Assembly (NCBI RefSeq): GCF_023910635.1
Contig: NZ_JAAVVZ010000007.1
Coordinates: 62,001-126,000 of the forward strand
Reading direction: 5' to 3'
Origin: Sphingorhabdus sp.
Lineage (GTDB): Bacteria > Pseudomonadota > Alphaproteobacteria > Sphingomonadales > Sphingomonadaceae
DNA length: 64,000 nt
Shown: piece by piece, positions 1 through 8,887 of the stretch
Position numbering within the stretch: position 1 is the stretch's first letter
Layout of the letters: each line of letters starts with the position of its first letter
Notes under the pieces: model-generated
The model's input: only the letters and a program-made list of their open reading frames with translations
Told to the model about the DNA's origin: nothing
Databases searched by the model: none
Translations under genes and position numbers: made by a program

Positions 1-20
1 TCTTCATCCCCCTGCCCTTC

Positions 21-1085
21 CTACAACACACAGCAATTGCGTTTGCGCCAAACCAAATAGCCCATGTCCTCTCCGATAATCGGATAAGTTCGACCTGAAC
101 CCGGCTTCATGTCGGAAGATCCAATAGGCGGACACGCCCATCGGCCTTTGACCATCGGCGATGGAACAGTCGCCTGAAAGCGATATTGCTGCTTACGCAA
201 TATCGGCATTAGATATTTGCCACAGAGCCCCTTGCTCCCCATCGTTCCCCACGCAATTCCTTGTCTGTGGAGCTTGTAGGTGAAACGCGACAGTGCAAGC
301 CGCGACGACTGGACCGGACCCACATGTTCAGCAATATTGCCGTTCATCGGGTACATTGAACCAAGACAACCAGCGCACCAAAATAATGGATCAAGCGGCA
401 ATTTAGTGGTCGCAGCACCGCAATCAGCAGCACAAGCAACCTGTGCAATCGGATTAGCAAAAAGAGCCACCTCGGGATTGATAAGCGCAGTAAGAACATC
501 ATCCTGCCAAAGGGGATCAATCTCGGTGACATACGCGATATCGAATGATGACTGCTCAAGGCAGGCCATGTCAGTGAGAAGCTCCATCCAATATAAAAGA
601 GGATAGACATACCAATGGACGTGCCATTTAGCTCCCTGCCCCGTCCCATCGACACTTCGGGCGGCCTTTCCGTAACCAATATTGAACCCGGGAGAAATTT
701 TCTTGCCGCCAAGGCTTGAAAAGCACCAAGGCTTGGTGGTCACATCTGCCAAGCGAACCGGCTCCCAAAAGCCCATCGCGACACCGATACGAGGGACCGG
801 CGACCCGCATGCACAAATTGGTGAATCAGGGTTTTTCGGATCTGGCCGATCACTAGGAATGATTTTGAGCCCACCGACCGACAATGGGAAAAGGCAAGAC
901 CAGCAGACATCGGTAATCGGATTAACAAACCGGCCAGTGCATTTGCCGGGCACATTGCCCGCACCGCTTGTTTGCGCAGAAGCACTTGGCGTAACCATAA
1001 AAGCAAACAGCAACAGGAATAGACAGCCTATCAAAAACCTTGTGCGCTGTTGAGCTAATTGCGATCTTGAAAAAATATAGGCCAT
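21..1085 (-). CDS. traU: F-type conjugal transfer pilus assembly protein TraU
   Basis: TraU is a periplasmic protein of F-type mating channels needed for pilus assembly and stable mating. The product has an N-terminal signal peptide (hydrophobic run ending near SASAQ) and many cysteines, including the FVNPITDVCWSCLFP stretch near the mature N-terminus and an ICACGSPVPRIG block, both typical of TraU. About 354 residues is close to the usual size. The ORF can start at a GTG overlapping the traW stop, but ATG two codons later has GGGAGG at 8 nt, so I chose the ATG. It is the last complete gene of the operon; trbC, traN, traH and traG are expected beyond the left edge. Sure of family. Confidence 0.93.
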   Translation of the reverse strand: MAYIFSRSQLAQQRTRFLIGCLFLLLFAFMVTPSASAQTSGAGNVPGKCTGRFVNPITDVCWSCLFPLSVGGLKIIPSDRPDPKNPDSPICACGSPVPRIGVAMGFWEPVRLADVTTKPWCFSSLGGKKISPGFNIGYGKAARSVDGTGQGAKWHVHWYVYPLLYWMELLTDMACLEQSSFDIAYVTEIDPLWQDDVLTALINPEVALFANPIAQVACAADCGAATTKLPLDPLFWCAGCLGSMYPMNGNIAEHVGPVQSSRLALSRFTYKLHRQGIAWGTMGSKGLCGKYLMPILRKQQYRFQATVPSPMVKGRWACPPIGSSDMKPGSGRTYPIIGEDMGYLVWRKRNCCVL

Positions 1086-1087
1086 GT

Positions 1088-1717
1088 TCACTGCCTCCCG
1101 ATTGCAACGGGAAATTCAGAAACGCGCATCACCTCACCAGCTTGCTCGACAACGGCAGGAACAGCCCTAATGCCGAATCGATCAGTCAAATAACCGCCCT
1201 GATCAAAATACACGCGTCGTTGATATTTGGTCATCGCATCAAGCGGAGCGCCCTTCACAAAAATCAATTTTGAATTGCTGTCTTTGTATTTTGCAATTGC
1301 CCAATCAATTTGGTCACGGTCATCGCCGTCGATGAATACAAGGGCTTGACGAACGCGCACAAAGCTAAGCGGATTAACCCTCTGGCCTTTGCGGGCTATG
1401 ACATTGCCCTTGGTGTCCAAAATATCATGTTGGACAGCAACAGTCGGATCATATACCCAACTTCTGCGCTTCACGGCCAGACCAACGCCCCATACCGGCT
1501 CAGGACGGCGCACCTTAGCTTCGGTCCGGCGCGCCAATTCAGCGTTCATCTTTTCGATGCCACCATTCGATTCTAGCGTCTTAAGTTTTTGCTCGATCGA
1601 ACGAAGCAAATCGGTTTCTGCGATCGGAAATACCGCGCCCCGTTGCCCATAGTCCTTTGCCATCGAAGGCACCGCACACAAGATGAGTGAGACGATCATG
1701 ACACGCAGGATATTCAT
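1088..1717 (-). CDS. traW: F-type conjugal transfer protein TraW
   Basis: TraW is a periplasmic protein of F-type T4SS that works with TrbC and TraU in pilus extension. The 209-residue product has a short signal peptide (MNILRVMIVSLILCAVPSMA) and the TraW body, with GAVFPIAETDLL near the start, an RRSWVYDP motif, and the C-terminal FDQGGYLTDRFGIRAVPAVV thioredoxin-fold-like end. The ATG overlaps the traF stop as TGATG, so translation is probably coupled; no strong ribosome site is visible. Size matches F TraW. Confidence 0.93.
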   Translation of the reverse strand: MNILRVMIVSLILCAVPSMAKDYGQRGAVFPIAETDLLRSIEQKLKTLESNGGIEKMNAELARRTEAKVRRPEPVWGVGLAVKRRSWVYDPTVAVQHDILDTKGNVIARKGQRVNPLSFVRVRQALVFIDGDDRDQIDWAIAKYKDSNSKLIFVKGAPLDAMTKYQRRVYFDQGGYLTDRFGIRAVPAVVEQAGEVMRVSEFPVAIGRQ

Positions 1718-2304
1718 CACAGTATCAACTTATCGGCGACACCAACGAGCTGGCGCTTACACACAAAACCGATGTCGCCATAGCGACTGTCAAATCCATC
1801 AGGATGACGCGAGCCCATGTAAAAACAATCATTGGGAATGACGCCTGTAGGCCCGGGCCGCAAAACCTCGCCGACGGATGAACGCGGTTTGATGAATGCT
1901 ACTTGCACTTCACCTCGCGCTACCGAACGAGGGTTCGTCCTCTTGTTATCGCTCGGCCCAAAGCGCACAAACACGCGCGCGCCGCGATGAACAATTTCGT
2001 CGCCGGGCACACCGTAGACAATCTTGCCAAATGCGCTTGGAACCTTACCAAAATGCTTTTCAACAATCGGACCTCGAGGCGGTACAAAAAAAGCTACATC
2101 ACCACGTTTGGGAATTTTGCCTGTTTCAACAATGTATGCCCAATTAGGTAGTGAAGGTGACCTGTTGATCAAAAACAGATGCGAGCGCGCATAAATGTCT
2201 AATGCAAACCACGCACCAATGGCTGCCAAGCCACCCAGCATCCAAATGCCGCGTCGCGCTAGAGTACCAGGCTTGGATTTTGCATTATCGAGCGTATACG
2301 CCAC
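1717..2304 (-). CDS. traF: Conjugative-transfer signal peptidase TraF (S26 family)
   Basis: This is a membrane-anchored S26 serine peptidase of the conjugative TraF kind, which processes pilin or other transfer proteins at the periplasmic face. One N-terminal membrane segment is followed by the Ser box (NRSPSLPNWAYIV), the Lys box (GKIVYGVPGDEI) and the DSRYGDIGFV box, so the catalytic Ser-Lys dyad appears intact. The ORF track starts 36 codons upstream inside trbI, but GTG at 2304 has GGAGG six nt ahead and gives a 195-residue protein overlapping trbI by only 20 nt; I prefer it. In P-type systems this enzyme cyclises pilin; here its substrate is unknown. Confidence 0.88.
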   Translation of the reverse strand: MAYTLDNAKSKPGTLARRGIWMLGGLAAIGAWFALDIYARSHLFLINRSPSLPNWAYIVETGKIPKRGDVAFFVPPRGPIVEKHFGKVPSAFGKIVYGVPGDEIVHRGARVFVRFGPSDNKRTNPRSVARGEVQVAFIKPRSSVGEVLRPGPTGVIPNDCFYMGSRHPDGFDSRYGDIGFVCKRQLVGVADKLIL

Positions 2305-2887
2305 CTCTGGCCTCCAAATATGCTGGCTCTCGTGTGCCAACACCCGTTTCCAAAGGCGGCACAACAGCGCGCGGCTGCATTTGAGCTGAACCAGGAGAGA
2401 TTTGGCCAACATTTACACTTGCGCTGAGACGCGGAGGAGGATTGTCCAATATATACTGGCCAACCTCTGCACGCACTTGCGGCGTGATATCGGGCGCAGA
2501 ACCCGAAACCACAGCTTCGCCAACAATAAGTGTTTCGCCCAAGGCGGCTCGCTTACGAAGCACCATTTCAAGCCCCGCAAGATAATGGCGCGTATCGGCT
2601 TCAACCTGTTCTGGGCTTCCGCCGCTTCTTGCCTGCGCAGAGACAAAATCATTTGCCATAGCTGCAAGATTGACCGCAACAACACGGCGGCCTTCCAACG
2701 CCATGACCTGCTTGCTTATCCAAACACTCCACAAAACAGCGATAATCAAAACTGCGCCCGCGATTATTTGACGCCAACTAAAACCGGCAAAGCCGTCACT
2801 TTTCTTCGCACGATATGCGACCGGCTCGGCCTTGTTAACTGAAGTAATTTGGGCAGCGGCCTGATTGATAGGAGCATCAATATTCAT
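2285..2887 (-). CDS. trbI: F-type TrbI-like inner-membrane transfer protein
   Basis: The 200-residue product has a cytoplasmic N-terminus, one membrane segment near residues 37-58 (IIAGAVLIIAVLWSVWIS) and a periplasmic domain. This arrangement and the operon position just before the S26 peptidase and traW match F-type TrbI, which affects pilus outgrowth. The chosen ATG has a GGGAG site 8 nt upstream; the longer ORF start has none. Overlap with the preceding gene is ATGA. Assignment relies on topology and synteny more than on sharp motifs. The tail is proline-rich and low in complexity. Confidence 0.75.
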   Translation of the reverse strand: MNIDAPINQAAAQITSVNKAEPVAYRAKKSDGFAGFSWRQIIAGAVLIIAVLWSVWISKQVMALEGRRVVAVNLAAMANDFVSAQARSGGSPEQVEADTRHYLAGLEMVLRKRAALGETLIVGEAVVSGSAPDITPQVRAEVGQYILDNPPPRLSASVNVGQISPGSAQMQPRAVVPPLETGVGTREPAYLEARGGVYAR

Positions 2888-3237
2888 AGCGTATCTCCCG
2901 GGCGCACACAGAAACAACCCCTCAACGTCTGTATGAAATATGGACCCCGGATAAGGCAAACCAACATAAAGACCGTGATAAAAGAGCGCATGAAGTCCAA
3001 TTGAAAGGCGACGCGAGCGGCGCTCCCCGCCGCCAGATAATGATCAGCCAAATTGTCGATTTCGGTAAAGAAGCCTAAAAAGCTGGCATTGGCGAGCATC
3101 GCAAAAAGTATGAAGAAGATGCCCAATGCTATCGACAAATTGACAAGACACCACACCACTGCCGCGACGGTGAAATACATCAGGCTCGCAACCGCGGCCC
3201 TGAAACCGGCATGCTCTTGGACGGCCATTTTGCTCAT
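2884..3237 (-). CDS. Small membrane protein between traC and trbI
   Basis: I do not recognise a family. The 117-residue product has two hydrophobic segments (roughly residues 22-50 and 82-103) joined by a loop containing EIDNLADHYLA, so it is probably a double-spanning inner-membrane protein. Its ATG overlaps the traC stop (ATGA) and carries GGAGG, and its own stop overlaps trbI, so it is a true member of the transfer operon. It occupies a slot where F carries small accessory genes between traC and trbI. A role in assembling the channel near TraC is inference. Confidence 0.7.
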   Translation of the reverse strand: MSKMAVQEHAGFRAAVASLMYFTVAAVVWCLVNLSIALGIFFILFAMLANASFLGFFTEIDNLADHYLAAGSAARVAFQLDFMRSFITVFMLVCLIRGPYFIQTLRGCFCVRPGDTL

Positions 3238-5810
3238 TCGGCTGCCTCCTGATACTGCTCTTGGGTCACGCTCCATTTTGAAGTGTCATTTGGATAGGCT
3301 ACCCGCTCAATGGCCTGAGCCATCGGCAAACCCTGGGCAACCAAGGCATCGACATCCGCAAAAACCTGAGGGCTCGATGAATAAACAGTTGCAGAATATG
3401 GATCGAGTACAAGCCGACCCCGAGCCAACATGTCCGGCCCCTTGATAAGCAGATCTGAATACTCAACGCCGTTACGCTTAAGCGACCGCATCATCGTTTC
3501 GACACCTTCATTCATGTCGAACCGGTCAAGTTTCTTAAAATCCGAAATGGTTTCTGACTTTTGCTGCAAGATAATGAACCAGTCGCTGTTTTCGAGCGCT
3601 GCAATTGACCCTTCTGACTTATAATAATCGTTTAAGGACTGCGTTGCGGTAATAAGCGAAGCGCCGTATTTCCGGCAGGTACGCGCATAGGTTTCCACAA
3701 AATCGGCCATTGAGCCTCCTTTGAGCAACTGCCAAGCTTCGTCGAGCAGCAGCGCTTTACGCGTCGAACGATCTTTACGCATCGCCTGGCTCGACAAGAA
3801 CATGATAGCTGTCAACACAACCGACCGGAGCTCTTCGCGTGCGGATAAATCCGATAACTCAAAGACCGTCAGCGCAGCCCCAATCTTTAGTGTCGACTGT
3901 CCGACAAAAAACTGGCCATACGTGCCAGTGGCGGAAAATGGACGCATTGCAATCGATAGTGCTTCAGCCTGAGGATGCGCGACATCACCCAATCGCTGGA
4001 TGACACCATCAATGGACCCATTGGTGCCATTCTCTTCCCATTCGTCATTGACCGCACCATCAATCAGCCCACGTTCAGTATCATCGAGACGGTCAAGATG
4101 GCGGCCCATTTGGCCAATGATTGATTTAAGCATCGCAATACAATCTAACTTATAGTCAGCATCACGCGCAGCTTCATTGGCATCAATCATTGAAAACGGA
4201 TTCAGACAAAATCCCGAACTCATGGTAAACTCGACAAAATCGCCGCCCTGCAATTTGCAACTATGCTCAAAGCTGCGGCCATCATCGATCACGATCACCT
4301 TGGCACCGGCACCAACAAACGCAGTCGTGATTTCCTGAAGCGCAACCGACTTGCCCGAGCCAGATTTACCAAACACAGCAACATTATGGTTGCCGGCTGT
4401 GTTTTCGAACGGTGACCAGAAAAAAGGCTGTCCGCGAACGCCAAGCAACAATAAATGCGGAATACTGCCGCCATTATACTCACCTTGAAGCGGAGCAATA
4501 TTGGCAACGGTCGTCGTGAGCATGGTCCGCATGCGCTTAAGACGATCAAAGTCACGCGCGAGACCATTAGCCATCGTCAACGGTATAACCGATAATAGCC
4601 CAGGCATCTGCAGAAAGCGTTCGTCTTGCAATTCCCACCCGCAAGCTTTGTAAACCGCCTTCAAACTTCGCTCATTGGCATCGGCCGTGCCCATTTGGGA
4701 ATAACTGACAACACCGTAAAAAACACGGACCAGCTTTTGGCCCTGCCTCAGTTGCTCCTGCACAAATTCCCACTCACGTGACTGATCTCGCACTTGGGGC
4801 ATAAGCCGCGCTGATTTTGAATCTGCTAAGCTCGTCGTCCGCATAAACTTGAATGCAGCTCTTGAAGTAGCGGCTTGTTCATCGGGATATTCAATTGCAA
4901 GGACGGTTGCCACAGGACAAGGCATACGCAGCTTATCAACATAAGGATCGCCGATCAGACGCGCCGTGTCCCAAGGAGCCCAGCGCGGCGGTAGGTTGCG
5001 AATTGCATAGCACCGCACGTCAAAGCGGTCAGGCACAACATCACCAATGTCAGGCGTACCATCTTCCAACGACCCAATTGCCCGGAAGCGTTCCGTACGC
5101 AATAATATCCGCTCCGGTGCGACCACAATTTCCATATCACGCCGCACAGCTTGATCAGCAATTGGATCGAAGCGGTTATAGTCAACCACATCTTCACCCG
5201 AGAACGTTGTCGGTGATGTAAGATCATCAATGAGCTTTAGAAGTCCAACAGGCTCAAGCGACGCTGATTGCACCTCAATAGAGCGCAGCATTGACATCAT
5301 CGATTCCCGCAAAGCAACGAGCTCCTCGTCTGCAACATTTTTGCCTTCAGGAACGCCAAGCGAGACAAAAACACGGTGATGTCTTAAATGAAATGGTGCG
5401 TCTTTTGATAAACTGCCCCACACACCTGCTTCAAGGTGAGCGTCCCTATGCCTCGCGATCGCTTCATAGATTCCGCCGGCACGACGACGCGGCAAAAACC
5501 ACTTGCCCATTGCTTCTGTGATCCGCGGACTCATCCACTGCAAAATCTGGATGGCAGTCCCATCAGGAATGCCTTCAGACAAAAATTGCGCGATAATTTC
5601 ACTTGTTCGCGTATCACCGCCAACCAAGGGAGATATTTCCAAGATCCATCCGCGAGATGCGCTATTGTAATAAATACCCGATTTTGGATCAAAACTTCGA
5701 TAAGGTAACCATGCGGCCAGCATCGGAATAGCTGTTGAGGGAGGTGTTACATCAACCTTCTTGGGGCCGCCAAGCAGGTCAGCGATCAGCTTATTAAGAA
5801 AGCCGGTCAT
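3234..5810 (-). CDS. traC: TraC, VirB4-type ATPase of the F-type T4SS
   Basis: TraC is the cytoplasmic ATPase that powers pilus assembly. The 858-residue protein has an N-terminal TraC/VirB4 domain, a Walker A (FGKSGSGKSVA) near residue 485 and a Walker B (KALLLDEAWQLL) near residue 690, followed by the conserved ITATQSLNDYY and NSDWFIILQQK sections. Length is close to F TraC. ATG overlaps the traV stop by ATGA. Nothing is missing; all ATPase motifs look intact. Confidence 0.96.
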   Translation of the reverse strand: MTGFLNKLIADLLGGPKKVDVTPPSTAIPMLAAWLPYRSFDPKSGIYYNSASRGWILEISPLVGGDTRTSEIIAQFLSEGIPDGTAIQILQWMSPRITEAMGKWFLPRRRAGGIYEAIARHRDAHLEAGVWGSLSKDAPFHLRHHRVFVSLGVPEGKNVADEELVALRESMMSMLRSIEVQSASLEPVGLLKLIDDLTSPTTFSGEDVVDYNRFDPIADQAVRRDMEIVVAPERILLRTERFRAIGSLEDGTPDIGDVVPDRFDVRCYAIRNLPPRWAPWDTARLIGDPYVDKLRMPCPVATVLAIEYPDEQAATSRAAFKFMRTTSLADSKSARLMPQVRDQSREWEFVQEQLRQGQKLVRVFYGVVSYSQMGTADANERSLKAVYKACGWELQDERFLQMPGLLSVIPLTMANGLARDFDRLKRMRTMLTTTVANIAPLQGEYNGGSIPHLLLLGVRGQPFFWSPFENTAGNHNVAVFGKSGSGKSVALQEITTAFVGAGAKVIVIDDGRSFEHSCKLQGGDFVEFTMSSGFCLNPFSMIDANEAARDADYKLDCIAMLKSIIGQMGRHLDRLDDTERGLIDGAVNDEWEENGTNGSIDGVIQRLGDVAHPQAEALSIAMRPFSATGTYGQFFVGQSTLKIGAALTVFELSDLSAREELRSVVLTAIMFLSSQAMRKDRSTRKALLLDEAWQLLKGGSMADFVETYARTCRKYGASLITATQSLNDYYKSEGSIAALENSDWFIILQQKSETISDFKKLDRFDMNEGVETMMRSLKRNGVEYSDLLIKGPDMLARGRLVLDPYSATVYSSSPQVFADVDALVAQGLPMAQAIERVAYPNDTSKWSVTQEQYQEAAE

Positions 5811-6472
5811 CGCTGATCATCCAGCGGCGCTTCCGGGAAAGACGGTGCTGCCACATTGGGCGATGCAACCGAGATACCAGAATTAGCGGCTTGACCAGTT
5901 GACGTATTTGTCGCTGCACGCGCCACACTCTGATTGTCATCTTGAGAAACGAATGTCGAAGCATCAGAAGACGTTTTTAGTCTCCGCTCAACGTCAGCGC
6001 GTATGCGCTCAACAGGCCCATCTCCAAGCTTTGTCTCACTCCCATCGGCGACCGATGTTTTGACATTGGGCATTGCATCAAGCGCCGGCGCGCCCGATGC
6101 AAGTTCGACGATCGAAAGACGTGACTTGACGGCTTGTTCATTTGCCGATGCCGACACTGACATCTGCGGCACCACGTCCAATTCAGCATACACAACAGCC
6201 TGATCGCGCCACCTGCCGAACCTATCTTGCCTTGCCGGCAATATAATCTTCAGGGCCGAAGCAGAATGCATGCCCGCTGCGGGCGCGGCAAAAGCAGCAT
6301 TTGATTCAGACTGAATATCCATGCTGGCAACAGCTTGATCATCGATTGCACTTGTTGGTGAACATATTCCATCAGGAGCGTTACACACAAAATTGCCTTT
6401 AACATTCCCACCGATTGCCGCGCAGCCTGCAAGCAGCGGAGTTATCGCAAATATCAAAAAAGATGCTCGCAT
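5807..6472 (-). CDS. traV: TraV outer-membrane lipoprotein
   Basis: TraV is the lipoprotein that anchors the TraB/TraK core complex in the outer membrane. The 221-residue product begins with a lipoprotein signal peptide and lipobox (LLAGCAAIGG) and has two further cysteines shortly after (FVCNAPDGICSPTS), as TraV does. I start at the ATG with GGGAGG, overlapping the dsbC stop as TGATG, rather than seven codons earlier. The C-terminal third is low-complexity and Ala/Ser-rich. It is somewhat longer than F TraV. Confidence 0.88.
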   Translation of the reverse strand: MRASFLIFAITPLLAGCAAIGGNVKGNFVCNAPDGICSPTSAIDDQAVASMDIQSESNAAFAAPAAGMHSASALKIILPARQDRFGRWRDQAVVYAELDVVPQMSVSASANEQAVKSRLSIVELASGAPALDAMPNVKTSVADGSETKLGDGPVERIRADVERRLKTSSDASTFVSQDDNQSVARAATNTSTGQAANSGISVASPNVAAPSFPEAPLDDQR

Positions 6473-7290
6473 CACGAGCCTCCCTTCAACCAATTTTCGA
6501 GAAACTCTTTGGGTCTGTACCCAACCAGAACAGTGCCATCCTTGCGGACGATGATAGGCGTCCCGCTAAAACCGTGGGCACGTGCAAATTGCTCATTGGC
6601 GTCCAGGCCCGAAGTATCGCAACTCGAAGTGGGCAAGGGATCGTTCCGATAGGCCGCTAAAACCGCCTTTGCCTTATCCTTTGCACAATAGACCTTGTTG
6701 GAAATATCGCGCGTTCCAAGCGTCGATATTGGCCGCTCAATCACCTTCACATTCATTGTCTCAAGTGCCGCAGCCAAAGATCTGCAATAGCCACAACGAA
6801 AATCGGTGAATATCGTGACAGGCTCGCCTTGGGGCTTACCCCAAATAATTGCTCCGGTTTTGCCAAGTTGAGACAAATCGATTTTACGCTGTGTGCCCGC
6901 AGATTCCACGCCTCCTGCGTTTCTCGCGGCTTGCGCAATGCCTGAAATTTCTTGACTTTCATCCCCGCCAGCACCCGCAGCACCGCCCAAAAGCATAGAA
7001 GGATTAATTTCGAGCAATTTTGCCGCAGTCATGTCCTGACGCGTTTCCATGTCATAAACACGGCCGACAAACAGATAGCGCGCCTTGCCGTCAACGTAGA
7101 ACAAATTGTTGCCGGCAACGACCTCGCACAGGCCGTCGAGCTTATTGCAATCAATCGCTGACACCGCTGTTTTGGGCAGGCGTGTTTTCAAAGCCTCAGT
7201 CACACGGGCTGCATCTAACGGAGCACTTGCATAAACAGTAGATGCTAAAAGCGCGATCGCGACCGTTATTGCACCAATCAGCTTCAACTT
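6472..7290 (-). CDS. dsbC: DsbC-type periplasmic disulfide isomerase
   Basis: This 272-residue secreted protein has a signal peptide (MKLKLIGAITVAIALLAST), a DsbC dimerisation-like N-terminal domain (AVSAIDCNKLDGLCEVVAGNNLFYVD), and a thioredoxin fold with the redox motif CGYC (FRCGYCRSL) and the cis-Pro region FSGTPIIV. It probably isomerises disulfides in cysteine-rich transfer proteins such as TraU and TraV; dsbC-like genes are common inside F-type operons. The chosen ATG has AAGGAG six nt upstream; the longer ORF begins at a TTG overlapping traB. Confidence 0.9.
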   Translation of the reverse strand, partial: KLKLIGAITVAIALLASTVYASAPLDAARVTEALKTRLPKTAVSAIDCNKLDGLCEVVAGNNLFYVDGKARYLFVGRVYDMETRQDMTAAKLLEINPSMLLGGAAGAGGDESQEISGIAQAARNAGGVESAGTQRKIDLSQLGKTGAIIWGKPQGEPVTIFTDFRCGYCRSLAAALETMNVKVIERPISTLGTRDISNKVYCAKDKAKAVLAAYRNDPLPTSSCDTSGLDANEQFARAHGFSGTPIIVRKDGTVLVGYRPKEFLENWLKGGS

Positions 7291-7304
7291 CATCACCTGC
7301 TCCT

Positions 7305-8654
7305 TCAATTGCGGATGAACACACCTTCGAGGAATACAATTTCGACCTCGATGCCTGTCGGCATCTCAATGACTGGCTGATATTGTTCGGCACGCTCGAT
7401 CAGATATTGCGACAACATGTCGCCAGCTTGCGCCACACCCTCACCAAGGCCGCCTTGCGCTATCTCTCCGGCTGACAATTTTTGCCTCTCGCCATTTACA
7501 ACTGTCGTATTTCCCGAAAGGATACCTTGGGTGTTTGCGCCAAAGCCGCGACCGACGCCCCCTACGAGCCCAGCCATAAACGCCTGCATCGTCAAACTAC
7601 CTTCCCGGCTGACAACGCGGCCACGCACACCAGTTTTACCACCAAACGCGATAAAACCTTTGACTTCGCTTTCTGCAAACCGACCGCCTGGTTGTGGACA
7701 GGTCATTTTAGCGAGGCGCACATAGACTTTTTCGGACGACAGATCGCCCCTTGCCGCACCATTGACCAAGCATCCCTCGATCCGTGTCGTCAAAACTTTG
7801 CCATTCAGCGTCACAGAACGTGCAGGTCCGGTTATACGAAGCACTACAGGCAAAGGATCTGACTGGGATTGTACACTGGATGCGGCATCAACGCCTACAA
7901 TGACCCTCGCACGGGCGTAGCTGTTTGCAGGCAAATAGCTCGGGCTATCGGTCACAACCATGTTTCCGCGCTCAGGCGCCTGTGACTGAGCGGTGACAAG
8001 CAAACCTGCAGCAGCTGTAGTCGAGGCAAAATTAATGACCTTCAGCTCTCCGCGCGACAACACCGGCAGCGGGACATCTCCTGCCTGCGGTGCATAGCCT
8101 GCCGGACCTTGCGGTCCATATAATGCTCTTGGTCCAGCTCCATTGCTGGCAGCATTGGCTTGGACCGATGCCAGCTGCTGTTTCAGCTGTTGATTTTCAC
8201 TTTCGTAAGCCGACACAACGCGCGAACCGTCCGAGGCCATATTTTGGTTTTCAGAGCGGAGCGCATCAATCTCGCTTTGCAGATCATCAAACTGCCTACC
8301 TTGACCTCGCAGTGCCCGAATTTGATTGTCCTGCGCGGTCAGCCTATTCTCCGACATCGCGAGCCACTCTTTTTCAGACAGGTTTTTCGATGCCAAGTCA
8401 TCGGTTGAGACCTGAATACTCTGCCCACTCTGTTTGGCTGCAATGTCGACCTCATTCCCGCCATCGGCACCTGTAAAAAACAGCCAATAAGCCGCGGCAA
8501 TTACCAGCACCGAGCCGCCTGCAAGTAATAACATCCGCTGACGCCTTTCAACGCCGTCATTGACGGTAAGATCAACACCTTCGGGCACAGCCGGCTTTGC
8601 TGGATCGACGCTTCTATCCCTGCGCTTCTTGAACAAACTGCCCAATCCAGCCAT
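7305..8654 (-). CDS. traB: TraB, VirB10-like core-complex protein
   Basis: TraB spans the envelope and joins the inner-membrane apparatus to the TraK/TraV outer-membrane ring. The 449-residue product has a cytoplasmic N-terminus, one membrane segment (about residues 40-60), a coiled-coil linker (roughly 95-150, with ALRGQGRQFDDLQSEIDALRSENQ), a Pro-rich section and a C-terminal beta-barrel domain of VirB10 type (SDPLPVVLRITGPARSVTLNGKVL). Its ATG shares one base with the TAA of the upstream small gene. Family certain. Confidence 0.93.
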   Translation of the reverse strand: MAGLGSLFKKRRDRSVDPAKPAVPEGVDLTVNDGVERRQRMLLLAGGSVLVIAAAYWLFFTGADGGNEVDIAAKQSGQSIQVSTDDLASKNLSEKEWLAMSENRLTAQDNQIRALRGQGRQFDDLQSEIDALRSENQNMASDGSRVVSAYESENQQLKQQLASVQANAASNGAGPRALYGPQGPAGYAPQAGDVPLPVLSRGELKVINFASTTAAAGLLVTAQSQAPERGNMVVTDSPSYLPANSYARARVIVGVDAASSVQSQSDPLPVVLRITGPARSVTLNGKVLTTRIEGCLVNGAARGDLSSEKVYVRLAKMTCPQPGGRFAESEVKGFIAFGGKTGVRGRVVSREGSLTMQAFMAGLVGGVGRGFGANTQGILSGNTTVVNGERQKLSAGEIAQGGLGEGVAQAGDMLSQYLIERAEQYQPVIEMPTGIEVEIVFLEGVFIRN

Positions 8655-8887
8655 TATCTGGTCTCCGTAGCTGACTGATGATTTAGAGTTTTGGTGACCG
8701 AGCCGCCCATACGGTGCCGCACATGCGCTTCACGCAATATCGCATCCCGCTCAGCTTCAAATTTGCGCAATTTCTGCCTGTCGGGTTCACGTGCCATAAT
8801 ATTCTGAGGCGCTGCGGCCTCAAGGATCATCACGCCAATCATTGAAAGGCTAAGTAATGCGGCCATAAAATGTGCAATTCCAATCAT
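8654..8887 (-). CDS. Small single-span protein between traK and traB
   Basis: Unrecognised. The 77-residue product has an N-terminal hydrophobic helix (MIGIAHFMAALLSLSMIGVMILEAAAPQ) followed by a charged, probably helical tail (REPDRQKLRKFEAERDAILREA). Both ends are translationally coupled: ATGA with traK and TAATG with traB. That tight placement in the core-complex genes supports a real transfer role, perhaps as an inner-membrane partner of TraB, which is inference only. Confidence 0.65.
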   Translation of the reverse strand: MIGIAHFMAALLSLSMIGVMILEAAAPQNIMAREPDRQKLRKFEAERDAILREAHVRHRMGGSVTKTLNHQSATETR

